A stretch of 48,208 nt of DNA. It comes from Chromatiales bacterium (GTDB lineage Bacteria; Pseudomonadota; Gammaproteobacteria; JAHELT01). The notes beneath the pieces were generated by a model. It was not told the DNA's origin, searched no databases, and saw nothing but the letters and a program-made list of their open reading frames with translations. Below are positions 7,803 to 15,056 of the stretch, one piece after another; the first letter of the stretch is position 1; every line of letters starts with the position of its first letter. The DNA is taken from contig JAHELT010000001.1 in the NCBI GenBank assembly GCA_024644045.1, forward strand, positions 1 through 48,208, written 5' to 3'. The translations under genes and the position numbers were made by a program.

Positions 7803-9050
7803 GTGCAGCCACTCACGCTCCCTCACCCGCCGGTCCCCCTGCGCATTGCCGCGGCGTCTGCCGTGGCGACGCTGCGCGCTCTGGTGCCGCCGGGCGCGGT
7901 CGTGGAGGCGCAGGTGCTGCGCGTCAGCGCCGCAGCGACAACGCAGGCGGCTTATGACGTCTTGCTCGCGATCGGCAGCCGTACGTTGAGCATCGTGACC
8001 ACGCAGCCGCTGGAAGCAGGCGCCCGCATCCGGCTCGCCAGCGACGGGCAGCTGCTGCAGATCCTCCCGCCCGCGACTTCGCCTGCCAGGGGCGAGCCGG
8101 CCCGGCCCGACCTGCGCCTTCCGTCAGCCGTCCAGACGCAGCAGCCGGCCGCGCCTGCTGCCGCACCTACCCGGTCCGAGGCTGCCCGGCAGAAAATCGC
8201 CGCACTCATCGATAGTGCGTTGCGCAGCGCGCTGCCGCGCGAGCAACCGATGAAGCCGATATTGCGTGCGCTGCAGCTGGCGCTCAGCGCACCCGGCACA
8301 CCGCTGGCGGAATCCAGCAAGCAGCTGGTGCGCGAGGTGTTCGCCCGGCTTCCCGACCTCGCCGGCGTGCAGGACCCGCAGCGCCTGGCGAAGGCGATGC
8401 AGCGAACCGGAATGTTTCTGGAGCATGCTCTGTTGCAGCCCGCCGGCAGCGAAGCCCGTTCCGTCGTCGGTGGAGATTTGCGCGTGGCTCTGCTGCGGCT
8501 CGCGGCTAATCTGCGCGCACGCCTGGACGTCGCCGGAGGCACGACGCCCGCACCGCCCCGACAGGCTGCCGAGCAACACCTGCTCGAACGCGTGGAAAGC
8601 GCGCTCGCGCTCGTCAAAGTCAAGCAGCTCAGCACGCTCAATGCCCGCTTGCACAGCGCACCCGATGCCCCGGCACCGCCGCGCCTGTCGCTGGAGCTGC
8701 CGTTCCTCCACGGCGCACAGATCGAAACCGTACAGCTCACCATCGGCAAGGAAGACCCCCGGCCTGAATCCGCGGCGCCGAAGCGGGACCCGGCGTGGAC
8801 GGTGGGGCTCGATTTCGAGCTCGGCGAGCTCGGCGCGCTGCACGTGCGTGCGCGACTCCAGCAGAAGCAGCTGACCGCCGTGTTCTGGGCGCCGCGAGAC
8901 ACCACCCTGAGTCTTGTCAAACGGCATATCGCAACGCTGCGCGAGGATCTCGCACGGCATGACCTCAGCCTGCAGCACATCGCCTATCAGCAGGGGTCGC
9001 CGCCCGCCCGACCCTCGCACCCGCGACCCCTGTTGCACGTAGCGATATGA
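7803..9050 (+). CDS. FliK-like flagellar hook-length control family protein
   Basis: About 415 residues. The first two thirds are Ala/Pro/Gln-rich and low complexity; the C-terminal part (about 310-400) matches the Flg_hook (FliK C-terminal) domain, with LGALHVRARLQQKQLTAVFWA followed by LREDLARHDLSLQHIAYQQG. FliK measures hook length and switches export specificity through FlhB. The frame is open up to 7713, but the region before 7750 belongs to the repeat element, so the start is uncertain; GTG 7803 or GTG 7752 are candidates and neither has a good ribosome-binding site. The insertion may have altered the 5' end. ATGA overlap with the FlhB-like gene shows coupling. Confidence 0.8.
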   Translation: MQPLTLPHPPVPLRIAAASAVATLRALVPPGAVVEAQVLRVSAAATTQAAYDVLLAIGSRTLSIVTTQPLEAGARIRLASDGQLLQILPPATSPARGEPARPDLRLPSAVQTQQPAAPAAAPTRSEAARQKIAALIDSALRSALPREQPMKPILRALQLALSAPGTPLAESSKQLVREVFARLPDLAGVQDPQRLAKAMQRTGMFLEHALLQPAGSEARSVVGGDLRVALLRLAANLRARLDVAGGTTPAPPRQAAEQHLLERVESALALVKVKQLSTLNARLHSAPDAPAPPRLSLELPFLHGAQIETVQLTIGKEDPRPESAAPKRDPAWTVGLDFELGELGALHVRARLQQKQLTAVFWAPRDTTLSLVKRHIATLREDLARHDLSLQHIAYQQGSPPARPSHPRPLLHVAI

Positions 9051-9337
9051 CGGACGCCGAAACACTCGAACAGCAGGCGGTCGCGCTGTTCTATGACGGC
9101 AAGAACGCACCGCGCCTGACGGCCAAGGGCGCCGGCTCTCTGGCCGAGCAGATCATCGCACTGGCACTCGAGCACGAGGTGCCGCTGCAGGAAAACACCG
9201 AGCTGGTGGCGCTGCTGTCGCTGCTGGAGCTGGGTGACGAGATTCCTCACGATCTGTACGTGAGCGTCGCGCACATCATCGCTTTCGCTTATCAACTGAA
9301 GGGCAAGGTGCCGGGTCACCAGGGACCCGCTTCGTAA
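9047..9337 (+). CDS. FlhB C-terminal-domain-like export switch protein
   Basis: 96 residues corresponding to the cytoplasmic C-terminal domain of the FlhB/YscU/EscU family, without the membrane domain. The conserved run AVALFYDGKNAPRLTAKGAG, then EHEVPLQENTELVALL, aligns with FlhB after its autocleavage site; the NPTH cleavage motif itself is absent because the protein begins downstream of it. Stand-alone proteins of this type (FlhX or YlqH class) occur next to fliK-like genes in many bacteria and can partly replace the FlhB C-terminal fragment. It starts inside the last codons of the FliK-like gene. No other flagellar genes are in the window. Confidence 0.85.
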   Translation: MTDAETLEQQAVALFYDGKNAPRLTAKGAGSLAEQIIALALEHEVPLQENTELVALLSLLELGDEIPHDLYVSVAHIIAFAYQLKGKVPGHQGPAS

Positions 9338-9391
9338 CCACGCCGCGAAAGCGCTAAACTGCCGGTCCCAACCGGGCAGTGCACCCCGACG

Positions 9392-10699
9392 ATGAACACA
9401 CTGAACACGCTGGACACGGCGCTGGCGCAGGCGCGGCAGAACTACATCGACAAACGCCCCGAGTCGCTGGCGACATTCGAAAATGCCACCCGCTACATGC
9501 CGGGCGGCAACACACGCACCGTGCTGTTCCACGAGCCCTTTCCGTTCCGTGCCGCACGCGGCGAAGGCGCCGAGCTGATCGACGTCGACGGTCACCGCTA
9601 CCTGAACCTGCTCGGCGAGTACACGGCCGGCCTGTTCGGCCACACCCACCCGGTGATCCGCGCGGCCGTGGAACGCGCACTCGACGACGGCGTCAACCTC
9701 GGCGCGCACAACCGCTACGAGCCGCAGCTCGCCGAACTGGTGTGCGCCCGGTTCCCCTCCATGCAGCGGGTGCGCTTCACCAATTCGGGCACCGAGGCGA
9801 ACCTCATGGCCATCTCCAGCGCCCGGGTGCACACCGGCCGGGAGAAGATACTGGTGTTCGACGGCGGCTATCACGGCGGTCTGCTTTACTTCGCGCACGG
9901 CGGTATCGCAATCAACGCTCCGTTCCCCTACCTGCTAGGTGAGTACAACGCCACGGAGACCACGCGCGCGCTGATCCGCGACAACGCTGACAGGCTCGCG
10001 TGCGTGCTGGTCGAACCGCTGATGGGTGCGGCGGGCTGCATTCCCGCCGACAAAGAATTTCTCGGCATGCTGCGTGAGGAGACGGCGCGCGCGGGCGCCG
10101 TGCTGATTTTCGACGAGGTGATGACCTCCCGTCTCGCCTATGGCGGTGCTCAGCAGTTGCTCGAAGTCACACCCGACATGACCACGTTGGGCAAGTACGT
10201 CGGCGGTGGCATGTCCTTCGGCGCATTCGGCGGCCTGCAGCGCATCATGGACCTGTACGATCCACGCAAACCTGATGCGCTGCCGCACGCCGGCACGTTC
10301 AATAACAACACGTTGACCATGGCAGCCGGCTGCGCCGCTCTGCGTGACATCTATACGCAGGACGCTGCCGAAGCGCTCAATGCCCGCGGCGACCGTTTGC
10401 GCAAGCAGCTGAACGCGATAGCCCGAACCCGCGGACTGCCGGTGCAGTTCACGGGCCGCGGCTCGATGATGAATCTGCACACGCTCTCCGGTGAGGTGCG
10501 CCACCCCGCCGATCTGGACGCCGCCAACGATGCCTTGAAAGAGCTGCTGTTTCTGGATTTTCTCGATGCCGGCTATTACCTGGCACGACGCGGGTTCATT
10601 GCGCTCTCGCTGGTAGTCGATGACGCTCGATTGCAGGGATTCGCGGAGTGCTATTCCGAACTGCTGGATAAACGCGGCGCCTTGATCGCCGCCGTATAA
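9392..10699 (+). CDS. class III aminotransferase (glutamate-1-semialdehyde aminomutase-like)
   Basis: A 435-residue PLP enzyme of aminotransferase class III. It contains the substrate-proximal MPGGNTRTVLFHEPFPF, the phosphate-binding TNSGTEANLMA, the cofactor Asp/Glu region LIFDEVMTSRLAYGG, and the Schiff-base lysine in TTLGKYVGGG (about K268). The overall pattern is that of the GSA aminomutase-like subgroup, which also includes many amino-mutases and omega-aminotransferases in secondary metabolism; it is probably not HemL itself, which would sit among haem genes. No neighbouring biosynthetic genes define a substrate. ATG 9392 follows the FlhB-like gene after 54 bases; length is normal. Confidence 0.85.
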   Translation: MNTLNTLDTALAQARQNYIDKRPESLATFENATRYMPGGNTRTVLFHEPFPFRAARGEGAELIDVDGHRYLNLLGEYTAGLFGHTHPVIRAAVERALDDGVNLGAHNRYEPQLAELVCARFPSMQRVRFTNSGTEANLMAISSARVHTGREKILVFDGGYHGGLLYFAHGGIAINAPFPYLLGEYNATETTRALIRDNADRLACVLVEPLMGAAGCIPADKEFLGMLREETARAGAVLIFDEVMTSRLAYGGAQQLLEVTPDMTTLGKYVGGGMSFGAFGGLQRIMDLYDPRKPDALPHAGTFNNNTLTMAAGCAALRDIYTQDAAEALNARGDRLRKQLNAIARTRGLPVQFTGRGSMMNLHTLSGEVRHPADLDAANDALKELLFLDFLDAGYYLARRGFIALSLVVDDARLQGFAECYSELLDKRGALIAAV

Positions 10700-10718
10700 C
10701 CCGCTCCGCGTTCGCCCA

Positions 10719-12449
10719 TTGGAAAACCTCCGCCTACAAGAAGTCGTCGTCTTCCTCGTCGCCGCCGGCCTGGTCATCCCGGTATTCAAACGCCTGAAAG
10801 TCAGCGCGGTGCTGGGGTTTCTCTTGATCGGCGTGATCGTCGGGCCGCACGGTCTCGCGCGCTTCGCGGAGCAGTTCACGTGGCTGCGTTATGTTTTGAT
10901 CACCGATGTCGAGGGCGTTCAGTCGCTCGCGGAGCTCGGCGTCGTATTTCTGCTGTTCATGATCGGACTGGAGCTGTCGTTGACACGTGTGTGGGGTGCG
11001 CGGCGACTGGTGTTCGGGCTGGGCGGCGCGCAGATCCTGTGCAGCGGTGCAATCATCGGGGCAATCGCGTTCGCGTTTGGAAACTCGCTCGCCGCCTCCG
11101 TGGTGCTCGGCGCCTCGCTGGCGCTGTCCTCGACGGCGATCGTGCTGCAACTGATCCAGGAACAGGGCCGCTTCGGCACGGTCGTCGGGTACGGCAGCTT
11201 CTCGATCCTGCTGGCGCAGGATATCGCCGTGGTCCCCATCCTGTTTGCCGTCGGCGCCTTGAGCACGCAGGCCAGCGGCTCGGTGATCGCTTCGCTCGGC
11301 ATCGCCATCGCGCAGGCAGTGGTCACCGTCGCGCTTATCCTGATCGCGGGGCGTGTGCTGGTACGCCCGTTCCTGCGCTTTGTCAGCGTCGAACGCAGCC
11401 CCGAGGTGTTCATGGCCGGCACGTTGCTGATCATCGTGGCAACGTCGGTGATTACCCATGCGGCCGGCCTGTCCGCCGCGCTCGGCGCCTTTCTGGTCGG
11501 TCTGCTGCTTGCAGAAACCGAATTCCGCCACGAGATCGAGGTGAACATCGAGCCGTTCAAGGGCCTGCTGCTCGGCCTGTTTTTCATGTCGGTCGGCATG
11601 CGTATCGACCTCACCACAGTGCTGAATGACCCTGTATGGATCGCCCTGGCGGTCGCCGGACTGTTCGCGATCAAGACCACGATCGCGACGGGCCTGGCAC
11701 TTGGCTTCCGCTTCACGCGGGCACAGGCACTGGAGATAGGGCTGCTTCTGTCACAGGGCGGCGAGTTCGCGTTCATCGTGATCGGCATGGCCGTCACTTT
11801 CGCGCTGCTACCGGAGCACACCGCCCAGTTCATGCTGATTGTCGTCAGCGCAACCATGCTCCTGACACCGACGATGGCCCGCCTGGGGCGCAACGCCGGG
11901 ATAGCATTGGAGCATCGGGACAGCACGACCGCGCCCGAGATCGAGATTCCACAGGACCTCAAAGATCACGTGGTGATCGTCGGTTTCGGGCGCACCGGCC
12001 AACTGCTCGCCCGGCTGCTCGACGAGCAGCAGATAGCGCACGTGGCGCTCGAGCTCAACGTAATCCAGATCGCCGAGCAACGCGCGCGCGGCGCCCCGGT
12101 GTTTCTCGGCGATGCCAGCCGTCGTGCGACGCTGGAAAAAGCCCGACTGAAAAATGCCACTGCCCTGGTCGTGAGCATCGACAACGCCGAAGCGTCGGAA
12201 CGCGTAGTCGCCGCCGCACGCGCGTTTGCGCCGCAACTGCCCATCTTCGCGCGCGCGCGTCACCGGACTCACGCACAGCAGCTCTATAAGCTCGGCGCCA
12301 CGCACGTCGTGTCAGAGCTTCTGGAATCCAGCCTCCAGCTCGGCCAGCTGATGCTGCAGGCGGCCGGCCTGCCCGACGAAGCCGCGCGCGAGATGATCGA
12401 TGCGCGCCGCGCAATCGATCAAGGACAGGCATCCGCCATCGATATCTGA
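10719..12449 (+). CDS. CPA2 monovalent cation:proton antiporter, KefB/KefC type
   Basis: 576 residues. About 11-13 membrane helices fill residues 5-390 (Na+/H+ exchanger domain, with SLALSSTAIVLQLIQEQGR and GFLLIGVIVGPHGLA typical of the family). A cytosolic TrkA-N/RCK nucleotide-binding domain follows, starting DHVVIVGFGRTGQLLARLL with its GxGxxG motif. Members exchange K+ or Na+ for H+ across the inner membrane; KefB/C are gated by glutathione adducts, but no KefF/G-type ancillary gene is present here. Start is TTG 10719 (reads ENLRLQEVVVF); no later Met fits the first helix. It stands 19 bases after the aminotransferase. Confidence 0.88.
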   Translation: MENLRLQEVVVFLVAAGLVIPVFKRLKVSAVLGFLLIGVIVGPHGLARFAEQFTWLRYVLITDVEGVQSLAELGVVFLLFMIGLELSLTRVWGARRLVFGLGGAQILCSGAIIGAIAFAFGNSLAASVVLGASLALSSTAIVLQLIQEQGRFGTVVGYGSFSILLAQDIAVVPILFAVGALSTQASGSVIASLGIAIAQAVVTVALILIAGRVLVRPFLRFVSVERSPEVFMAGTLLIIVATSVITHAAGLSAALGAFLVGLLLAETEFRHEIEVNIEPFKGLLLGLFFMSVGMRIDLTTVLNDPVWIALAVAGLFAIKTTIATGLALGFRFTRAQALEIGLLLSQGGEFAFIVIGMAVTFALLPEHTAQFMLIVVSATMLLTPTMARLGRNAGIALEHRDSTTAPEIEIPQDLKDHVVIVGFGRTGQLLARLLDEQQIAHVALELNVIQIAEQRARGAPVFLGDASRRATLEKARLKNATALVVSIDNAEASERVVAAARAFAPQLPIFARARHRTHAQQLYKLGATHVVSELLESSLQLGQLMLQAAGLPDEAAREMIDARRAIDQGQASAIDI

Positions 12450-12489
12450 GCCGCAGGCGGCACATGTTCATAATCACGCTGCCTGTCGC

Positions 12490-12616
12490 GCGGCCCTCCA
12501 GCTTAGCGAACTTCGTCAGCGACAGACGGTGACGCTCAACAATACTGGTGGCTATTGGCGACAGCGACCTCAAACACATCTTTTGCCAAATCGACCGAAA
12601 TGATTTTAGACTCCAC
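12490..12616 (-). pseudogene. IS110-family transposase N-terminal remnant
   Basis: Reading leftward from GTG 12616, with AGGAGG eight bases before it, the frame gives ESKIISVDLAKDVFEVAVAN and stops at 12536. The match then continues one frame over as IVERHRLSLTKFAKLEG to about 12490. This is the start of an IS110/IS1111-family DEDD transposase, including the first catalytic Asp in the xVDLAK motif. Only about 40 of the usual 300-plus codons remain and there is a frameshift, so it is inactive. It sits between the antiporter gene and the cassette array. Confidence 0.75.
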
Positions 12617-12701
12617 GGTGGACTCCTCCTGTTCTAGGACATTCACATGACACAACCGAATGTTGGCACATTGCGATGCCGAAAGAGGCGGGAGGAGTCC
12701 A
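12617..12701 (-). mobile_element. non-coding end of the IS110-family remnant
   Basis: The 85 bases upstream of the transposase start hold the ribosome-binding site and an 11-base perfect inverted repeat, TGGACTCCTCC (12619-12629) and GGAGGAGTCCA (12691-12701). In IS110-group elements the non-coding region before the transposase encodes the bridge RNA; whether this remnant retains any of it cannot be judged. The outer arm is 13 bases from a candidate attC, compatible with an insertion next to or into that site. Confidence 0.45.
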
Positions 12702-12713
12702 TTTCATCATTGT

Positions 12714-12784
12714 AGCCGACGCATCCAGAGTTGAGCGCCCCTCCCAAACAGCGGTGCTGCGCGGCTCAACTCGGACGTTATGTG
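12714..12784. other. candidate integron attC site preceding first cassette
   Basis: The right end is a good R' core, GGAC-GTTATGTG, with the recombination point G|TT at 12777/12778. Inside, AGTTGAGC (12729-12736) and GCTCAACT (12764-12771) form an 8-base stem around a 27-base loop. The left R'' core is poor (GCCGAC). The first bases after the recombination point, TTATGTG, are complementary to the CACATAAC that ends the following cassette, as expected for a true cassette start. The site is degraded on the side facing the IS110 remnant. Confidence 0.55.
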
Positions 12785-12814
12785 TTCTTTCAAGATTGAA
12801 AGACGGGAGTAGAA

Positions 12815-13237
12815 ATGATTGAAGGAAAAGGATGCTGCCTTTGTGGCGCGGTAAAGTTTACCGTTAAGAATATGAATAACAGCGTAGACGCTTGTCATTG
12901 CGGGATGTGCAGGAGATGGGGCGGCGGACCTCTGATGAGCGTTAGTTGTGGTACGGACGTTATTTTTGAAGGAGAGGAGAATATTACTGTGTACGACTCT
13001 TCTGATTGGGCAGAGCGAGGATTCTGTAGGAAGTGCGGCAGTCACTTGTTTTACCGACTCAAAGAAGTCAATGATCATCAGTTACCTGTAGGTCTGTTTG
13101 ATAGCCAAAAGAGTTTTCATTTTGACTTACAAGTATTTGTAGATCAAAAACCCGCTTTCTATAACTTTGCAAATCAAACCAAAGAAATGACCGAAGCCGA
13201 GGTTATAGCAAAATTTGCCCCCGGACAGAACACATAA
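12815..13237 (+). CDS. GFA-family protein on gene cassette 1
   Basis: 140 residues of the GFA (glutathione-dependent formaldehyde-activating enzyme-like) family: a small zinc-binding fold with CCLCGAVKF, ACHCGMCRRWGGG and RKCGSHLFY, whose cysteines bind Zn. Most members have no proven activity. The ATG at 12815 follows GGGAG by five bases. GC content and codon use (for example AATATGAATAAC, many A/T third positions) differ sharply from the surrounding genome, indicating transfer. The TAA stop lies within the R'' core of the following attC, so the gene almost fills its cassette (12778-13298). Confidence 0.88.
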   Translation: MIEGKGCCLCGAVKFTVKNMNNSVDACHCGMCRRWGGGPLMSVSCGTDVIFEGEENITVYDSSDWAERGFCRKCGSHLFYRLKEVNDHQLPVGLFDSQKSFHFDLQVFVDQKPAFYNFANQTKEMTEAEVIAKFAPGQNT

Positions 13238-13305
13238 CAAGCGCATTCAGTCGGGCCAGCAAACCGCTACGCGCTTTGCTGGCCGCTGATGCGCAGCGTT
13301 AGGCG
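13231..13305. other. integron attC site 1
   Basis: A textbook 75-base attC. R'' is CACATAAC (13231-13238) and R' is GTTAGGCG (13298-13305). L''/L' are GCGCAT and ATGCGC. The inner stem is GGCCAGCAAA against TTTGCTGGCC, a perfect 10-base inverted repeat. The G|TT recombination point falls between 13298 and 13299. The R'' box is the exact complement of the start of the upstream cassette (GTTATGTG), as it would be in the excised circle. Confidence 0.9.
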
Positions 13306-13326
13306 TCGCTACAAGATATACCAGTT

Positions 13327-13713
13327 ATGTCTATTCGAATCGTCCAGTTGGGAAGCGACCGAGAGGCAGATGAGGGGTTGAGAATCGGCACTGTAAGGAG
13401 GCCGCCTCGAGGAGTGCCCAAAGTAGAGTACTCCTCAAAAAACATCTATGACGTGTGGTTTCCCAATCTCTCTCCAAGCGAAGAACTCCTGAAACAGTAT
13501 TTCCCGATCACCGGAGAAAAACAATGGCGTTCGTTCCAGCGTCGATTTCTTGCTGAAATGAAAGCGTCTGGCCCAACCAGAGACTTAGACGTGCTAGCGG
13601 CGCTTTCTCATCAGACCCACTTTTCTATCGGATGCTATTGTGACGACGAGTCCAGATGCCATCGTTCGATACTTCGTAGTCTTCTCGAAAAACGAGAGGC
13701 AGACCTGATATGA
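13327..13713 (+). CDS. DUF488 family protein on gene cassette 2
   Basis: A 128-residue member of DUF488. The C-terminal signature HFSIGCYCDDESRCHRSIL carries the conserved cysteines of the family, and the N-terminus IRIVQLGSDR-GLRIGTVRRPPRG and YDVWFPNLSPSEELL fit the YeaO-like branch. No activity is established for the family. The ATG at 13327 lies 29 bases inside cassette 2 (13299-13759), so the cassette promoter, if any, must be elsewhere. AT-richer codon use than the chromosome around it, like cassette 1. Confidence 0.85.
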   Translation: MSIRIVQLGSDREADEGLRIGTVRRPPRGVPKVEYSSKNIYDVWFPNLSPSEELLKQYFPITGEKQWRSFQRRFLAEMKASGPTRDLDVLAALSHQTHFSIGCYCDDESRCHRSILRSLLEKREADLI

Positions 13714-13725
13714 ACTACAACGCAA

Positions 13726-13765
13726 CGCCTAACAAGCGCATGCAGTCGGATGCGGAGCGTTAGGC
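13726..13765. other. integron attC site 2, unusually short
   Basis: R'' is CGCCTAAC (13726-13733) and R' is GTTAGGC (13759-13765), with the recombination point G|TT at 13759/13760. R'' is the exact complement of the cassette 2 start GTTAGGCG. L''/L' are GCGCAT and ATGCG. Only eight bases separate the two arms, so the usual variable terminal structure is missing. At about 40 bases the site is shorter than the usual attC range. Confidence 0.8.
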
Positions 13766-13777
13766 TGCAGATCAGAC

Positions 13778-14182
13778 GTGGTGGAGACCCAGCGCTATCC
13801 TCGTAACCTACCTTCCGATGAGCTCATCTGTATGCCGTTTCTCGACACTGATACAACCAGGGAGCTCCCCGCGGCTAACGCCGAGCTAAATGCACGCGGT
13901 TATCCCGACTGGCTTGTTCGCATGCTTCGAAGGATCGCGCTTCCTGGGCTGTGGTTTCAAGTTGTTGCGTGGGAGTGGGCATCCCTTGGCGCTTACGATG
14001 TACTGTTGGGGTACAGCGTCCTTCTATTGATTGCCTCTCCGTTTGTGGCGATGCTTTCGTGCCTGTTTTTTAGCACTTTCTTCTGGGGAGTCGTCCCGTT
14101 GGTTTCGGGGCTTTTCGCTGTCGTGATCGCGTCGCTTGGAATGGGACGTCGTAGGCGGGAGAGGGAGCGCGATGCCACCTGA
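13778..14182 (+). CDS. small membrane protein on gene cassette 3
   Basis: 134 residues. After a hydrophilic N-terminal third, hydrophobic segments lie at about 45-95 (LLGYSVLLLIASPFVAMLSC) and 95-125 (FWGVVPLVSGLFAVVIASLG), ending in a basic RRRRERER tail: two or three membrane helices. No family is recognised. Start is GTG 13778 (a second GTG follows at once); ATG 13832 is an alternative that would drop 18 residues. The TGA stop falls in the R'' core of attC 3, as in cassette 1. Base composition is between that of the cassettes and the chromosome. Confidence 0.7.
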   Translation: MVETQRYPRNLPSDELICMPFLDTDTTRELPAANAELNARGYPDWLVRMLRRIALPGLWFQVVAWEWASLGAYDVLLGYSVLLLIASPFVAMLSCLFFSTFFWGVVPLVSGLFAVVIASLGMGRRRRERERDAT

Positions 14183-14275
14183 CAATGGGATGAAGCTGAC
14201 AGTCAAAAGCGTCACGCCCTTTGCAGGAGCAAAGGCCGCGCCGCTGTTCCCTGCAGTGTATCCCCGACGTTAGGC
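14178..14275. other. integron attC site 3
   Basis: R'' is CCTGAC (14178-14183), one base off the ideal CCTAAC; R' is GTTAGGC (14269-14275), with G|TT at 14269/14270. GGGAT and ATCCC give the L''/L' pairing, and GCAGG and CCTGC pair inside. Total about 98 bases. A further stretch resembling its left half, CTGACAATGGCATGCAGCGG at 14350-14369, has no matching right half and is probably a broken attC. Confidence 0.75.
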
Positions 14276-14288
14276 ATCTGATCCTTTG

Positions 14289-14441
14289 ATGGCAAAGACT
14301 GCCTTGCGGATTCGTTTGGCAGAGGCACGCGCGAAGCCAACGATACCGACTGACAATGGCATGCAGCGGCCGCCAGAACCTCCGCCTGAAGTCTATGTTC
14401 ACTATCCAAACACTAAAACCGTCTCACGCCGCCGCCCTTGA
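14289..14441 (+). CDS. doubtful 50-residue ORF in decayed cassette 4
   Basis: A frame from ATG 14289, 19 bases after the attC 3 recombination point, reads AKTALRIRLAEARAKPTIP and continues through the broken attC-like stretch at 14350 to TGA 14439-14441. It has no clear ribosome-binding site and no recognisable family. Its passage through attC-like sequence suggests a chance or decayed frame. Confidence 0.2.
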   Translation: MAKTALRIRLAEARAKPTIPTDNGMQRPPEPPPEVYVHYPNTKTVSRRRP

Positions 14442-14544
14442 CAGCCTGATTCGAACCACATTGCAAAACTACCCTACCGTCTTCGAAACGCTGCGGCGTC
14501 AGATCAAGATAGGCGACGACTATCATGACTTCATGACCATGTGA
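14395..14544 (+). pseudogene. short fragment, possibly GNAT N-terminus
   Basis: 49 codons, MFTIQTLKPSHAAALDSLI onward, overlapping the previous frame. The start resembles the first strand and helix of GNAT acetyltransferases, but no acetyl-CoA-binding motif follows before TGA 14542-14544. Probably a truncated gene left in the decayed end of the array; it could also be a small novel protein. Confidence 0.3.
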
Positions 14545-14637
14545 CTACCTCCAGCTGGCTAAACCTGAGCTAACATGGAGAGCGAACCGAGTGTTATGGT
14601 GTGCTCGAGCGAATTAGCGATACAGGGAGGAATACAA

Positions 14638-14961
14638 ATGCCTCAATACGTTATTGTCTACCTGGGCGGCAATAAGCCATCCACCCCGGAAGAAGGCAAA
14701 CAACATTTTGCGAAGTATATGGATTGGCTATCTTCGTTGGGCGACTCTGCCGTCAGTCCCGCTAATCCGCTCAAGGCTACGAGCACGGTAGAGTCTGATG
14801 GTACTGTTACCGCTGGAGGCACAACGTCAATGTCCGGCTTCACAGTAATTGAAGCTGATTCAATGGAGGCAGCACTGGCGGTTGCAAAGGGTTGCCCTTT
14901 TCTCGATATTGGCGGTTCGCTCGAGGTGTCAGAGTTAATGAAGATGCCAGGCCAAAAGTAA
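14638..14961 (+). CDS. YCII/DGPF-domain family protein
   Basis: 107 residues matching the YCII-related (DGPF) domain: QYVIVYLGGNKPSTPEEGKQ, a central MSGFTVIEADSMEAALAVAKGCPFL and a terminal SELMKMPGQK. These small ferredoxin-like proteins are often found with sigma factors or as stand-alone genes; their activity is unknown. A strong AGGGAGG site lies eight bases before ATG 14638. GC content is below that of the surrounding genes, like the cassettes to the left, but no attC follows it, so it may be the last, decayed member of the island. Confidence 0.8.
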   Translation: MPQYVIVYLGGNKPSTPEEGKQHFAKYMDWLSSLGDSAVSPANPLKATSTVESDGTVTAGGTTSMSGFTVIEADSMEAALAVAKGCPFLDIGGSLEVSELMKMPGQK

Positions 14962-15056
14962 ATGCTGCATAGCATTGTTTTGCTTGCCTTGTGGTATGTA
15001 TTCACAGCCCCAGGATCGTTCGAAGCCCTGGCAGTACACGCAGAGGAACGGGACGC

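Noticed and set aside
14440-14465. tRNA T-arm-like sequence GATTCGAACCACA
   Set aside because: No acceptor stem, anticodon arm or D arm can be formed around it; it lies in a small reading frame.
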